Source: Rhabdophis nuchalis
Taxonomy: Eukaryota; Chordata; Lepidosauria; Squamata; Natricidae
NCBI GenBank assembly: GCA_039707465.1
Contig: CM077644.1
Location: 222,103,962-222,167,961, forward strand
Length of the DNA stretch: 64,000 nucleotides
Direction of reading: 5' to 3'
Below, piece after piece: positions 1-10,757 of this stretch. The notes below the pieces were generated by a model. It did no database searches. It saw only the letters and a list, made by a program, of their open reading frames with translations, and was not told the DNA's origin. Each line of letters opens with the position of its first letter. The stretch's first letter is position 1. The position numbers and the translations under genes are program-made.

Positions 1-128
1 GCCCATCCATTTGCAATGGATAGACAGAAGGATATTGTATAAATATCCTTTAAAAAGCCATTGTGAGATTATTATTCCTCAATCCAATTGGCCCTTCATC
101 TGTAATTTGATAGTCGCTATAGATTTAG

Positions 129-464
129 ATAGGCAGGGCACGGTGGCTCAGTGGCTAAAACGCTGACTTTGTCGTTCAGCAGGTCGGCAGTTCAGTGGTT
201 TGAATCCCAAGTGCTGCGTAACGGAGTGTGCTCCCGTTACTTGTCCCAGCTTCTGCCAACCTAGCAGTTTGAAAGCATGTAAAAATGCAAGTAGAAAAAT
301 AGGGACCACCTTTGGTGGGAAGGTAACAGCGTTCCATGTGCCTTCAGTGTTTAGTCATGCTGGCCACATGACCACAGAGAAGTCTTTGGATAGCGCTGGC
401 TCTTCAACTTTGAGTACCGCCCCCCTAGGGAGTGACTAGCACATAGGTGTGAGGGAACATTTAC
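129..464 (+). mobile_element. tRNA-derived SINE, full length with TSD
   Basis: A Pol III type head has an A box (TGGCTCAGTGG, about 146) and a B box (GGTTTGAATCC, about 198), followed by a tRNA-unrelated body. The copy is flanked by a perfect 12-bp TSD, CTATAGATTTAG, at 117-128 and 465-476. The element is non-autonomous and would need LINE machinery in trans. The short reading frame across it is not a gene. Confidence 0.88.
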
Positions 465-846
465 CTATAGATTTAGTTAATTATTCAGTTTATATGAATT
501 ATTGTATATAGTTTGGGTGAAAAACAAGTAGAAAAATAAGTGTGACTACACATAGGAACACACACACACACTTGGCATTTGCAGTGTTTTGCAAACCATT
601 GGCAATTGTTCTCCTTAAAAATGTATGCATTTGTTATTTGGAAGTGATATGCACTCATGGTCTGGTGCAATTCTGAATTTAGTTTGCCCATTTTGGATTA
701 AATTACATGACCAAATCTGGATTAGAAATGTGAGTTTATGTTGTATCATCCTGCCTTGATGCAACCAGACAATCTTCTACAAATCCTTTTTGTAATTTTT
801 GTTACATCTTATAGCCTTGTTCTCTCTTGGTTGTATATAGGGGGGA

Positions 847-1076
847 AAAGGTGGTATTCAGCAGGTTCTGACCAGTTCTGGAGAACTGGTAGCGGAAATT
901 TTGAATAGTTTGGAGAACCGGTAAATGCCACCTCTGACGGGCCCCACCCACCTCTATTCTCTTGCCTCCCAAAGCTGATCGGAAGAAAATGGAGATATTA
1001 CAGTATTCTTCTCCTGCCACGCCTACCAAGCCATGCCTACAGAACCAGTAATAAAAAAGTTTGAATCCCACCACTA
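847..1076. mobile_element. hAT-type MITE (CAGTGGTGGG family), old copy
   Basis: The ends read GGTGGTATTCA on the left and AATCCCACCACT on the right, with repeated ACCGGT-type internal motifs. The same family recurs about ten times in this window, elsewhere with 8-bp TSDs. No clean TSD is visible here, so the boundaries are approximate. Confidence 0.7.
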
Positions 1077-1487
1077 GGTAAACAATAGGCAGGCCAAATT
1101 GTACAATTTCTGAAATAAAAGAGAAATTAAACTAAAATAGATCTGAATCATATAATAATTTAGGAATTAGCTTCTCAAGAACCTTTTTTATATCTGAGAA
1201 AACCTACTCCTCCTAGACTTTCTTTTGGAATGGTAAGATTGCCTGACCTTTCTATGGGAAAAAAAAACATTGGCAATAAACTCAATGAATATAACAACAG
1301 TGGGAAACCAATAGCATGTAGGTTTTCAGAGTAATAACGTGCTTTAAAACATTCAGAGATTAACATTTCCTAAATAAACAATAAAATAAAATTTTCAGAC
1401 ATTCTTCCTGATGCCAGTCTAAGATAGTTGTCTTTATCATGAAACCAGTGTCTGACACTGTTTGCGGTTCTCCTTCTATGGAAGGAA

Positions 1488-1603
1488 ACTCCTTAAGATC
1501 GAGAGATTTCTTTGAAAGATGATAATAAGGAAATAGCACTGCCAGGATCTCCTAAGATCTAGAGATTTTTCTGACAGAATAATAAGGAAATAGCACTGCC
1601 AGG
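1488..1603. repeat. Tandem duplication of about 60 bp
   Basis: Two adjacent copies share AAGATC.AGAGATTT and then AATAAGGAAATAGCACTGCC. They differ by a few substitutions and small indels. There is no coding potential. Confidence 0.7.
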
Positions 1604-2037
1604 AACCATGATTATCTCAGGAGCATCAAAAAACAACAACACACAGCTGGAAAACAGTTGAGGTAATTAGGATGAACTCATCAAACCTTCCACCTGCAGC
1701 CGATCTTTTTTTCCCAAGGTAATTTTTCCCAAAAGGATACTAGCTTTTCTATCACAAGTGTTCCTTCCATGAAACTTCTGGTGACTGCCCTGACTGTACG
1801 TAACCATGTTCTTGATTGGTTACATTGTTTTATATGCCACACTAGAACTTTGGGCAAGGTGCAACAGTATATATACTCTTTATATACACCCACCCACACA
1901 AATGAGTATGCAAGTAATTGTCCTTTTTTTCCTGTCTTTTTCTCCCAACCTAATTAATGCTTGTTCATCTTGCAATGCAATCTAGACAAGAAGTGAAGGA
2001 TTACAAGCTCTATATTTATTGCAAGGTTACATTAATA

Positions 2038-2275
2038 CAGAGATGTCAAACTCAATCTCATTGAGGACCACGTCAGAACTGTGGCTGACCTCGGGGGGCA
2101 GCATGGCCAACTGGATGGGCGTGGCCATCTTGACGCCACTCCCCAAACTGCTGGCATGTTTCCTCTTTGCATTGGGTAGACTGAGCCGAAGCCACGTTGG
2201 CCCGATCTCTCTTCTTTGCATTGGGTAGACCAGGCCGCCCCATCTGGCCCACAGGCCTTGAGTTTGATGACCCTG
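2038..2275. mobile_element. hAT-type MITE (GTGTCAAACTC family)
   Basis: The inverted ends are CAGAGATGTCAAACTC and GAGTTTGATGACCCTG. They are flanked by CATTAATA (2030-2037) and CATTAATG (2276-2283), a 7/8 match, as expected for the 8-bp duplication made by hAT transposases. The interior has no transposase. Confidence 0.82.
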
Positions 2276-2419
2276 CATTAATGGAATCTTGTAAGTCTAA
2301 AAATATTTCTCTCCCCCTCCCCTTCCTTTCTTTTTACTCTCCAGAAATCTAGCAAGGGTCCCTTCTAAAACATTTCCCCCATGCCTCTCCTCCTCCTCCT
2401 CCTCCCTCCTAACACACTA

Positions 2420-2763
2420 CAGGCAGTCCTTAATTTACAACCACAATTGAGCCCCAAAATTGTATGTTGTTAAGCGAAAAATTTGTTAAGCAAGTTTTGC
2501 CCTGTTTTACGACTTTTCTCACCACCTTTGTTAAAGTGAATCACTGCAGTTCTTAAATGAGGAACACGGTTGTTAAGTGAATCTGGCTTTGCTTGTCATA
2601 AATGTGAGTCAGTTATCAAGCATCCCAAGGTGAATTACATGACCATGGGGATGCTGCAATGGTCATAAGTTTGGAAAATGTCACAAGTCATTTTTTGTAC
2701 GTACAGTGCTGTTGTAGCTTAGAACGGTTACTAAGTGAACTCTTGTAAATCGAGGGCTACCTG
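2420..2763. mobile_element. Tc1/mariner-like MITE
   Basis: The ends read CAGGCAGTCCTTAATTTACA and, inverted, TCGAGGGCTACCTG. Each is bordered by a TA dinucleotide (2418-2419 and 2764-2765), the target used by Tc1/mariner elements. The body is non-coding. The same family recurs at 5529-6341. Confidence 0.72.
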
Positions 2764-3543
2764 TAGTTGCGCAGTCTGATGCTCTCCTGTTTTCAAAGTC
2801 ATTTCCACATACCACTGCACAGCGTGGGATTTCTTGCTGATGCTCACCCACTGGAACACTAATCATTATCCAGACCTGCTTAGTGTTTCCAAGATCAGCC
2901 CAATTATGATTATTACTATTAAATGATTTCACAAAATTTTGACAGTGTCTCCTATTTAATGAACTAAGAGTTAATCATACACTAATAAGCTTCATGGTAT
3001 TATTAATCCTCCCATTCCCAATGTCATGCTTGTCAAGGAAATTCCCTGTGATTCTTTGACATTTCCAACAAAACTGGTGTATTATAAGCCATTAATGTAG
3101 GTTCCCCCCCCCCCCCATAAAATTGCTTCATATGAAAATTATGGCTGTATCTCCGTCTAAATGTCAACATTAATGGATTTTTTTAACGTCTTCTTTTTAA
3201 TCTACAGTTACTTTAACATACTCCATTTTGTAATGAAGTTTAGGAGAATAGAATTTGTTATTGCTTCATTTCAATGTAATTGATTTTCAGAGTTGACGAC
3301 TGTATTTTTTTAAATATATGATTTAATCTATGCAAATTTAAATAATTCATTATTCATTTATGATACAATATTTTCATGTGCTTAAATACAGGTTCCCCCT
3401 AATAATTTTTGAAGCCTTCTAGTGGAAGTTGGAATCATATAACTTTGAAGATTTCTAGCTGAAGTTATATAATTTCTTGCAGTAATTCCTTATTTTTTAA
3501 TACATTATATTAACATGATTTATAGAAACTGCTTTGTTGCCCA

Positions 3544-3919
3544 TCTCTCTATATAAAAATGGCTCTCTGTGTGTGTGTATGTTCCAGAATAACTCTGGAA
3601 CACCTCGAGCAAAATCAACCAAACTTGGTACACAGATGACTTACTCTCTGGGAAAAAAATACTCTGGGGGTAAGACACCCCTAACACCCCTCGGGGGTTC
3701 TGTTATGATACAGCCTGTTATGCCTTAAAATGGATTCTACAGTGCTGTTGTAAAATGGTTTCTACTGTACAGCATAGTAGAGTTGCCATGGTAACGGCTT
3801 CACAGTACTCCACAAGGGGGCTCCCTCTGGTAAGGGGAAAAATCCAACATTAGAAATTACATTTGGCAGGGACATTTCCCCCCTATAAATAAATCAGACA
3901 ACTCCGGGTTATCAGCTAG
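3544..3919 (+). mobile_element. Possible non-autonomous Helitron-like repeat
   Basis: The segment begins TCTCTATATAAAAATGG and ends in CTAG, resembling the 5' TC and 3' CTRR ends of Helitrons. It has no terminal inverted repeats and no target duplication. I cannot define a convincing 3' hairpin, so this is tentative. Confidence 0.35.
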
Positions 3920-4660
3920 CAGTTCATAAAAATGGCAGAGAGAACTGGAATGCTTTCTATCATTTGAATTCAATGCTCTTTCTTCCTTACCTCCTGCTCA
4001 ACCTCATTTTACCCTTTTCTGATAATTTCCAATATTTATAATATCCTGAATTTAGAAAGAATCAGCTGGCGTTTGATGAGGAAGGAACTAAAAGCAGAGA
4101 AATGCCACTTTTTAGAAGTCTGAGCCCTGTCCTGATCCCAGAAGAAATCATTTGATATATTCTGTGATCTTAATGACTGTTCCAAGACAATAGGATTGCA
4201 AACTTTGAACGGGTAATTGAAATTAATTAAATTCAAAATTTGGATCAAAGAAGGTGAACTCGCAAATAAAATTAAAAGTCCAAACATTTATAAAAAATGT
4301 TAATAATTACTAGATACAGCAGCAGATAAAACAAAAGTAGACAATTCAGCAGAAACACATTGAGAAAAGGTCTTCGAGACAGAAAGGAAGCAATAATGAA
4401 CTCTTGAGGAAGGACATTCCAAAAATTCTTATGGACAAGAACTGTAAACCGTCTTTTCTCCACTTGTGATTTTATTGATTTTGCGTTGCATTGTGTTAAC
4501 TCTATGGTATAATTGCATTATCTTTTGGACGAAGGAAAGATCTGACTTTGAATGAGTTTTCAACATGGCATTAATCAAGCGCTGACTACAGAGAAATCAA
4601 AGGACAAAGAATGCATCTTCAGAATCATAGAGTCACCAAATTTGGAAGGACCCTTTAGGC

Positions 4661-4942
4661 CAGGGGTGTCAAACTGGATTTCCTTGAGGGCTGGATCATC
4701 ATTGTAGTTTTCCGTGGGTGAGCCAGGTGGAGGGGGGGGGGAGATGGAATGGACACCTCCTGTGGCACCCTGTTGAACAAAACAGAGTGCAGGGCAGGAC
4801 CTCATGCAGCCTTCCCTGTGCCCTGTTTTGGTTGCGGGAGGCACAGGCCAATCTTTTGTTATTTCCAGGGTGGCCCTATGGGCCAGATTTAAGTACCTCA
4901 ATGGCTGGATTTGGCCCGTGGGCCTTGAGTGTGACACCCCTG
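4661..4942. mobile_element. hAT-type MITE with perfect TSD
   Basis: The inverted ends CAGGGGTGTCAAACT and GTGTGACACCCCTG are flanked by a perfect 8-bp duplication, CTTTAGGC, at 4653-4660 and 4943-4950. It is the same family as 2038-2275 and 23564-23882. There is no transposase ORF. Confidence 0.9.
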
Positions 4943-5707
4943 CTTTAGGCTATTCTTTGACTCCGTATTCATCCAAGAATCATATGGAAGCATCCTTAAT
5001 GGTGAGTCCAAAGGTTAATAATTCCACAGGACCCAATTCCCAAAGCATAGAAAAAGTCTTCTGTTTATGGTGTATGGACTCTTTCAGGGATAGCAATGAC
5101 AGAATGATGGGAAATAGTGAATGGAGAAAAAAAATAGAAGTATTTCTCCCTCCGTTGTCTTTTTAGCTGCATATTATATCTCCTTATCTTATTATATCTA
5201 CGTACTGCCCCTGGAATTCTGGGATTTACTTCTGACCCTATATATAAAGAATTGTATTTTTGGTAATTTTAACTGAACCAATGTTACCATTGATACATTA
5301 ATTTTTTCTACTTTTTATTATAAAGCTTTAAGAATATATGTAGAAAATAGTGCTTTTTATACATCTTTTATCACTTTTTTTTGGCTAACCCCATAAATTC
5401 TTTACCACAAATTTCACTGATAAAACACTTTCCATTATTTTTGATCATTTATATATGTCCCAATCAGTTCAGTTCAATTAATTTATGAGTCTAGCCATCT
5501 GCCCATATTGTACCAATGTGTTTGATTACAGATTGTCCTTGAGTTACAACATCTAATGACTGTTTGGCATTTCAATGCCACTGGAAAAAAAATGACTTAT
5601 GAATGTTTTTCATATACATGACCATTGCAGTATCTCCATGGTCACATGATGAAAATTCAAATGCATGGCAACTGAGTCATATTTATGGCGGTTGCATGGT
5701 CCCAGGG

Positions 5708-6132
5708 CAAGGTTTGGCAACAGTGGAGCCACATGTGGTTCTTTCTGCTGTGGCTCCCTGTCACTGGTCAGCTCCGCAATTGATAGGGCTTTCGGTTAGG
5801 ACAGGTAGAGGAAAAAGGATGCTGCACCTGGAGGAGACTCTATGGTGGGGGAACTGGACTTCCAGTTGGCAGAGGAAGAAGGACACCCCGCTAGAAGGAG
5901 ACTCTATGGTTGGAAAATTGGACTTCCAGTTGGCAGAGGAAGAACACCCCACTAGAAGGAAACTCTATAGTGGGGGAACTGGACTTCCAGTCAGCAGAGG
6001 AAGAAGGACACCCCTCTATGAGGAGACTCTATGGTGGAGGGAACCGGACTTCCGGTTGGCTCCAGAATTGAATGGGGGGCTTCTGGTTAGTACCTTTGTG
6101 GCTCTCTGATTGTTTAAGGTTGCCGACCATTG
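5708..6132. mobile_element. hAT-type element nested in a mariner-like MITE
   Basis: The ends CAAGGTTTGGCAAC and GTTGCCGACCATTG are inverted repeats. They are flanked by TCCCAGGG (5700-5707) and CCCCAGGG (6133-6140), a 7/8 match. The interior is largely a minisatellite, and the frame open across it is only the translation of that repeat. Confidence 0.72.
5833..6060 (+). repeat. Minisatellite, about 4 x 61-64 bp
   Basis: Units start near 5833, 5897, 5958 and 6022 with GGAGACTCTATGGT and continue GGACTTCCAGTTGGCAGAGG. Copies differ by several bases. It lies inside the hAT element at 5708-6132. Confidence 0.88.
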
Positions 6133-6341
6133 CCCCAGGGTTATGTGATCCCCTTTTGTGTCCTGACAAGCAAAGTCAATGGGGAAGACAGTTTCCCTTA
6201 GCAACTAGGTTCCTAACTTAACAATTGCAGTGATTCACTTAACAACTGTGGCAAGAAAGATGATAACATAGGGCAAAATTCATTTAACAACTGTCTCACT
6301 TAACAGAAATTTTGGGTTCAATTGTGATCACAGACTACCTG

Positions 6342-6943
6342 TTTTTGGTCGGGATTTTTACTTTGCGGGATTATTTCCATTGCAATCACACATCACATAA
6401 GAGATACAGTATTAGATTATCCTGATGTCAGAGTGATTACACAAAGAACGTACCATAAACTACCAGTTCCATGCAGATATACATGTATACCTGTACTAAT
6501 AGAGTGGCTTTTATTAATCTTAGAATCAGGGAGTCACTGAACACTTTAAGATGTATGTATTTTATCCATTTGTGCTTCAAATAAGTAAATGGTAAAAATT
6601 CACAAGAAACCAGTTAAACTAAACACAGAAAAATAGCAACTGGGGTATCATTCTTAAACACTGACTTTTTAAATTCATGTACAAAAAAAAATGCAGTGAG
6701 CTTGAAATTAAGGCTAACATAAGGGAATATTAAGGAGATATTTATGTTACTTGAATCCAGTAAATAAAAAATCCCAGAAGAAAGAATATATTGCCCTTGA
6801 AAATAGAATTCAAACAACTTGACTGGTATAGTCAGCTTCTGCTGTTTATGGCTTAAACTTGCAACACAGCAATAATAGAAAGTGTAAATTTCCACATTGA
6901 ACACAAGAGGTCACCTTGTTACCATAATTCAGAAGTACCCATG

Positions 6944-6949
<6 letters not shown>
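6342..6949. other. AT-rich stretch, nothing recognised
   Basis: No long reading frame, terminal repeats or RNA motif was seen. Confidence 0.5.

Positions 6950-7019
<70 letters not shown>
6950..7019 (+). repeat. (TC)n microsatellite
   Basis: About 70 bp of uninterrupted TC repeat. Confidence 0.97.
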
Positions 7020-7020
<1 letters not shown>

Positions 7021-7102
7021 ACAAATTGTCTCCCTTTTTTCTAACTCCAGGGTGTGTGTGTTTAGAAATATGAAATAGATATTAAAATGGAATAGCTGGA
7101 GC

Positions 7103-7129
7103 TGTGTGTGTGTGTGTGTGTGTGTGTGT
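7103..7129 (+). repeat. (TG)n microsatellite
   Basis: About 27 bp of TG repeat. Confidence 0.95.
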
Positions 7130-7689
7130 ATCTGCAACCTTATCCTCTTAGTAATGATCTTTTTGCAAGATCATGGAAAAACAAAGCTTATGGATGTGAT
7201 AATTGAGTTGTGTGATAAGGCTCTGAAGTGGTCTAGAATTCAGTGTAATAATGCCAGAGAAGTCCAAAGAAGAACAAAGGACTAATCTGAACTGAAATGT
7301 GAAATTCTCAGTGGTAAACCTACCAGCTTCATAAACTAGGCTTGCCAAAATTGTGGAAACCTTTTGGGAGAAGTGTACCGTATTGTTGAGGTTTGGTGGC
7401 TAGTAACAGCACTCTCATCACTCCAAATAACACTCTCCCATTGTTCCTCTGTCCAGGTAACATGGTTTTAGTTCAGTTTAGTCCTTTCAACCTTTGTTTG
7501 AGAGATAAAAGTGGTTTTGTTCATGGAATAGTAAACAGTAAACAGCCTGATTAGCACAAGAAAAAAAAATCTGCCTTTGCCTCTGTCTCCCAGAAATTTG
7601 CCTTGTGGAGCAAAAAGCAAGTTTCACTTTCAATTTCAGCAGGAGCCTCCTGGTCATCAGCTGTTTCAGGCTGCAGGAATTGCTATAGC

Positions 7690-7826
7690 CCAGGGGTCTG
7701 CAAAGTTGGCTCTTTTAAGACTGGTGGACTTCAACTCCCAGAATTCCCCCGCCAGCATGGCTGGCGGGGGAATTCTGGGAGTTGAAGTCCACCAGTCTTA
7801 AAAGAGCCAACTTTGCAGACCCCTGG
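7690..7826. mobile_element. Perfect palindromic foldback MITE (hAT-like)
   Basis: Two 67-bp arms (7690-7756 and 7760-7826) are exact reverse complements around the 3-nt spacer ATG. The ends are CCAGGGGTCTGCAAAG and its complement. The flanks GCTATAGC at 7682-7689 and 7827-7834 serve as an 8-bp TSD and are themselves palindromic, so the perfect pairing extends to 75 bp. Frames open on both strands are a product of this symmetry. Confidence 0.9.
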
Positions 7827-7929
7827 GCTATAGCCTATTGCAGCCCCATTTTCTCTGTTTGCTGCAAGGAGGCAAATTGCTGGGAGGCAGAGACCAAAGG
7901 GTTGGGGCCAATGTGTGGGTGGGGCTACA

Positions 7930-8012
7930 TTCAGTGTATAAGACACACCAACATTTTCACTCTCTTTTAGGGAGGGAGAAAGGTGTGTCTTATACTCAGA
8001 AAAATACGACAT
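7930..8012. mobile_element. Short MITE remnant
   Basis: The inverted ends CAGTGTATAAGACACACC and GGTGTGTCTTATACTC enclose about 45 bp. This resembles mariner-like MITEs whose ends contain ATAAGAC. No certain target duplication is seen. Confidence 0.55.
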
Positions 8013-8323
8013 CTTTCCACTGATATATAATTTTATGCTACTATTCCAAAAAAAGTGGTGTTATTAGCCATCAAATCTCAAAAATGCACTTTCCCAAAAA
8101 GGTTTCCACAATTTTGGGTACTACTGTATACCGTCTGAATTCTTGTCTGAACCAATTACAAGTACCCAGTCTTTCAGCTTTGCAACTTTACAATGATTTT
8201 GGAGCCATATGCATAGTTGCTTATTAGAATTGGCTACAGCTAGTTACAGCTTCAGTGGTGATTTTCTTCAACAAAGCTTCCAGAGAAGCACCCTCCAAAG
8301 CTGCTTCAAGAAGCAATAGATCC

Positions 8324-10320
8324 GACTTCCGGTTCTGGCTCCAGCGGCGACGGGCGAGCCTAGCGCTCGCTCGCCGCTTCGTTGCCTTTTCTGCCCCCCC
8401 CACGGGGGCGAGACGCTCCGGTTACCGGAGGTCTCCTGTAGGGTCGGCTCGGAGAGGACGTTCTTCCTCACGGCGGTGGGGAGAGCGCTCCCCTCCGCGA
8501 CCTAGGTGAGGAGGAACATGCTGCAGGGGGTTCTCCCTTCGCCAATGGCTGTCGGCGCCATTCACTTCAATGCAGAGGGCTGAGCAGAGAGATCGGAAGG
8601 TCTGCCGAGGCTTCAGCTGCGAGGGAGAGTGAGTTTAAAAAAGACTTTTTTTCCTTGCTGCCAGCCAGGCTGAACGGACTGGGAGGGGGGTGTTTGTTTC
8701 CAAAAAACCCCCCTCGGATTTAAGCGGCACTTTAAAATGGCTTCTCTGGAAGAGAAAGCGGAAATCTTAAATCCGGACTGTCTCTAACAAGGGAAAGTGG
8801 TATGCGGCTACTTGCAACATTGTTTCTAGGTCTGGCTGGATAAAAAAAATTTATTTTTCTACTCTCTCCTCTGGGCTCTGAGATGGGCGGTGGAAGGTGG
8901 CTTTTCTTTGTCCCTGCCTGATTATTTCAACTATGGAAAATTCCCAGCGTCTCTTTACAATTGGGACTCTCTCTGGATATTGATGAAGAATTTTTCTCTT
9001 GCTGGATTTGTGATTTCCTTTCTGGAGTACCTTCGCTATTATAACTATTGAGTTGGAAAATTGTCTCTCTCTTGGTTCCTGAATTTTACAACGTTTCAAC
9101 CTTGATCAGAACTTTTGGCTCCCGGTTAGTCTCACCAACCCCACCCTGAAAACGCCATTTTGGTGGCATTGACTTTAACAGTTAATCATGGCTCAAGAAA
9201 CAGCACTGGCAAGTTTAGAACAACGGATGGCTTCTCTTGAAACTGTTATACAAACTTTGGTAAAAGAAATTCAGGCCCAGAGGGCAGAAAACATCAATTT
9301 CAAGAAGGAGCTATTGGATACACGGAAGCAAGTGCTGGAAAACACACAGAAGACTGAAGAATTGGAAGGGGAGTTGGTGGGGGTTAAGGGAGAGATTAAA
9401 AATGTTATTAAAGAGGTTGGGGAAACAAATGGGCATGTGTCTAGGATAGATATGGAAAGAATGACATATTTTTTGAGATTTCAGAACGTTCTTGAGGAAT
9501 CTGGTGAATGCCTCCCTGATCTTATGAGCACAATTTTAGCAGACTATTTACAAAAACCTAAAGATGAGATCAGGGGGGACATTGACCTAGCCTACAGAAT
9601 TAACTCAGCATATGCCAGGATAAATGAAGTGCCTAGAGAGATACATGTGAAATTTGTTAGAAGGTCAACCAGAGAGGAAATCCTGAAAGTGCAGAGAGGT
9701 AGTCCATTAATCTACCAACAAAAAGAGGTTGCTATCTTGAAGCAGATCCCTAGAAAGATTCGAGAAGCAAGGAGGGAATTTTCCTTCTTGACAAAAATTT
9801 TATTTGATCATGGGATTTGGTTCAAGTGGGTGACACCCGAAGGGATGCTGGTGTTCTGGGAAGGAGGAAGAGTGAGGATTAAAACAGTTGTTGAGGCGGA
9901 AGCCTTTTTTAAAAAACATTCCTCTGCCCTGGGGGAAGATCCAGGGGGGACGGAGGGGGCCGCGGCCCTGCCCGCTGGGGGCCAGGGAGGAGAAAAAGAA
10001 GATACAATAGCCAAGAGACTTAGATCGAAAAAATAACTTTGCCTTGATTTTTCTGAACAATTTTGCATAATATTTGTTCTGGATTTTTTGTAAATGTCTG
10101 ACAGCATGGAATTGAGAATTTAGGTATATGTACTTGCTTTTACCTTGTAGTGTTATGAAAAATGCTTTTTTTTTTTGTTATTTGTTATTGTGTATTTTGA
10201 GGTCTCGGAAGGGCCGACGACTCTGACGTGAATGCTCTCAAAATTTCTTTGTATCCCTTACCCTACCCTATAGAAAAAATGTAAAACCAATAAAACTTTT
10301 TCAATATAAAAAAAAAGAAG
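8324..10320 (+). mobile_element. Full-length ORF1-only L1 ('half-L1')
   Basis: The element is bounded by a perfect 16-bp TSD, AAGAAGCAATAGATCC, at 8308-8323 and 10321-10336. It comprises a GC-rich 5' UTR (8324-9187), one ORF1 (9188-10036), and a 3' UTR of about 280 bp ending AATAAAACTTTTTCAAT plus a short A-rich tail. No ORF2 endonuclease or reverse transcriptase is present. The minus-strand copy at 55633-57615 has the same 5' start, the same single ORF and the same 3' end, so this is a propagating structure and not one deletion. Mammalian HAL1 elements are the closest known analogue. Confidence 0.92.
9188..10036 (+). CDS. L1 ORF1p-like RNA-binding protein
   Basis: This intact 282-aa frame starts at an ATG in CAATCATGGC context. 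Residues 1-80 form a heptad-rich coiled coil expected to trimerise. Residues about 90-165 resemble the ORF1p RRM (LRFQNVLEE near the start, PREIHVKFVRR near the end). Residues about 170-245 resemble the C-terminal domain (ILKQIPRKIREARREF, then GIWFKWVTPEGMLVFWEGG, VEAEAF). A basic tail, AKRLRSKK, closes the protein. In L1, ORF1p coats the transcript as a trimeric nucleic-acid chaperone in cytoplasmic RNPs. The frame has no stop or frameshift although the element lacks ORF2. It differs from the copy at 55905-56753 at about 21 of 282 residues. This is a transposon protein, not a host gene. Confidence 0.9.
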   Translation: MAQETALASLEQRMASLETVIQTLVKEIQAQRAENINFKKELLDTRKQVLENTQKTEELEGELVGVKGEIKNVIKEVGETNGHVSRIDMERMTYFLRFQNVLEESGECLPDLMSTILADYLQKPKDEIRGDIDLAYRINSAYARINEVPREIHVKFVRRSTREEILKVQRGSPLIYQQKEVAILKQIPRKIREARREFSFLTKILFDHGIWFKWVTPEGMLVFWEGGRVRIKTVVEAEAFFKKHSSALGEDPGGTEGAAALPAGGQGGEKEDTIAKRLRSKK

Positions 10321-10334
10321 AAGAAGCAATAGAT

Positions 10335-10749
10335 CCATGATGGCGAACCTATGACACACATGCTACAGGTGGCACGTGGAGCCATATTTGCAGGCCCTCG
10401 AGCCGTCAGTTGATTTTCAGCCTTTCGGAGGGCCGTTTTCGCCCTCCCCAGGCTTCAGAAAAGCCTCCGTTGCTTGGGGAGGATGAAAAACAGGCCCAAC
10501 CGGAAATTCAGAAACAATCCATTTCTAGCTTCCAGAGGGCCTCCAGAGGGCCTCTGGAACATTTTCGCCCTCCCCAGGCTTCAGGAAAGCCTCAGGAGCC
10601 CAGGGAGGGCAAAAACTCAGCCCCATGCAGAGTGGGGGTCATGCGCACATGTACAGGTGGGCGGGGCACATTGAATTGTGGGTGTGGGCATGCACACGCA
10701 TGCAATCACATGCGCACACACAATTTTGGCACAAGGTTTGCCATCACTA
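10335..10749. mobile_element. hAT-type MITE (CCATGATGGCGAACC family)
   Basis: The left end CCATGATGGCGAACC pairs with the right end GGTTTGCCATCACTA. A perfect 8-bp TSD, CAATAGAT, lies at 10327-10334 and 10750-10757. The left TSD is part of the half-L1's own downstream TSD, so this insertion came after the half-L1. Confidence 0.88.
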
Positions 10750-10757
10750 CAATAGAT

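Larger units (their letters stand above)
5529..6341. mobile_element. Mariner-like MITE, interrupted by a nested hAT
   Basis: The left end CAGATTGTCCTTGAG follows TA, and the right end reads GACTACCTG. The body resembles the 2420-2763 family in the opposite orientation, with CACTTAACAACTG motifs. The element is split by an insertion at 5708-6132, so the host copy is the older of the two. Confidence 0.68.

Noticed and set aside
5833..6060. Possible CRISPR-like array
   Set aside because: The repeats are contiguous 61-64-bp units without spacers, and the genome is vertebrate.
5603..6109. 168-codon plus-strand frame with internal protein repeats
   Set aside because: It runs through the minisatellite inside a nested hAT and has no family resemblance.
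8255..8509. Arg/Ser-rich plus-strand frame
   Set aside because: It spans the TSD and the GC-rich 5' UTR of the half-L1, and the equivalent region of the second copy is not conserved as protein.
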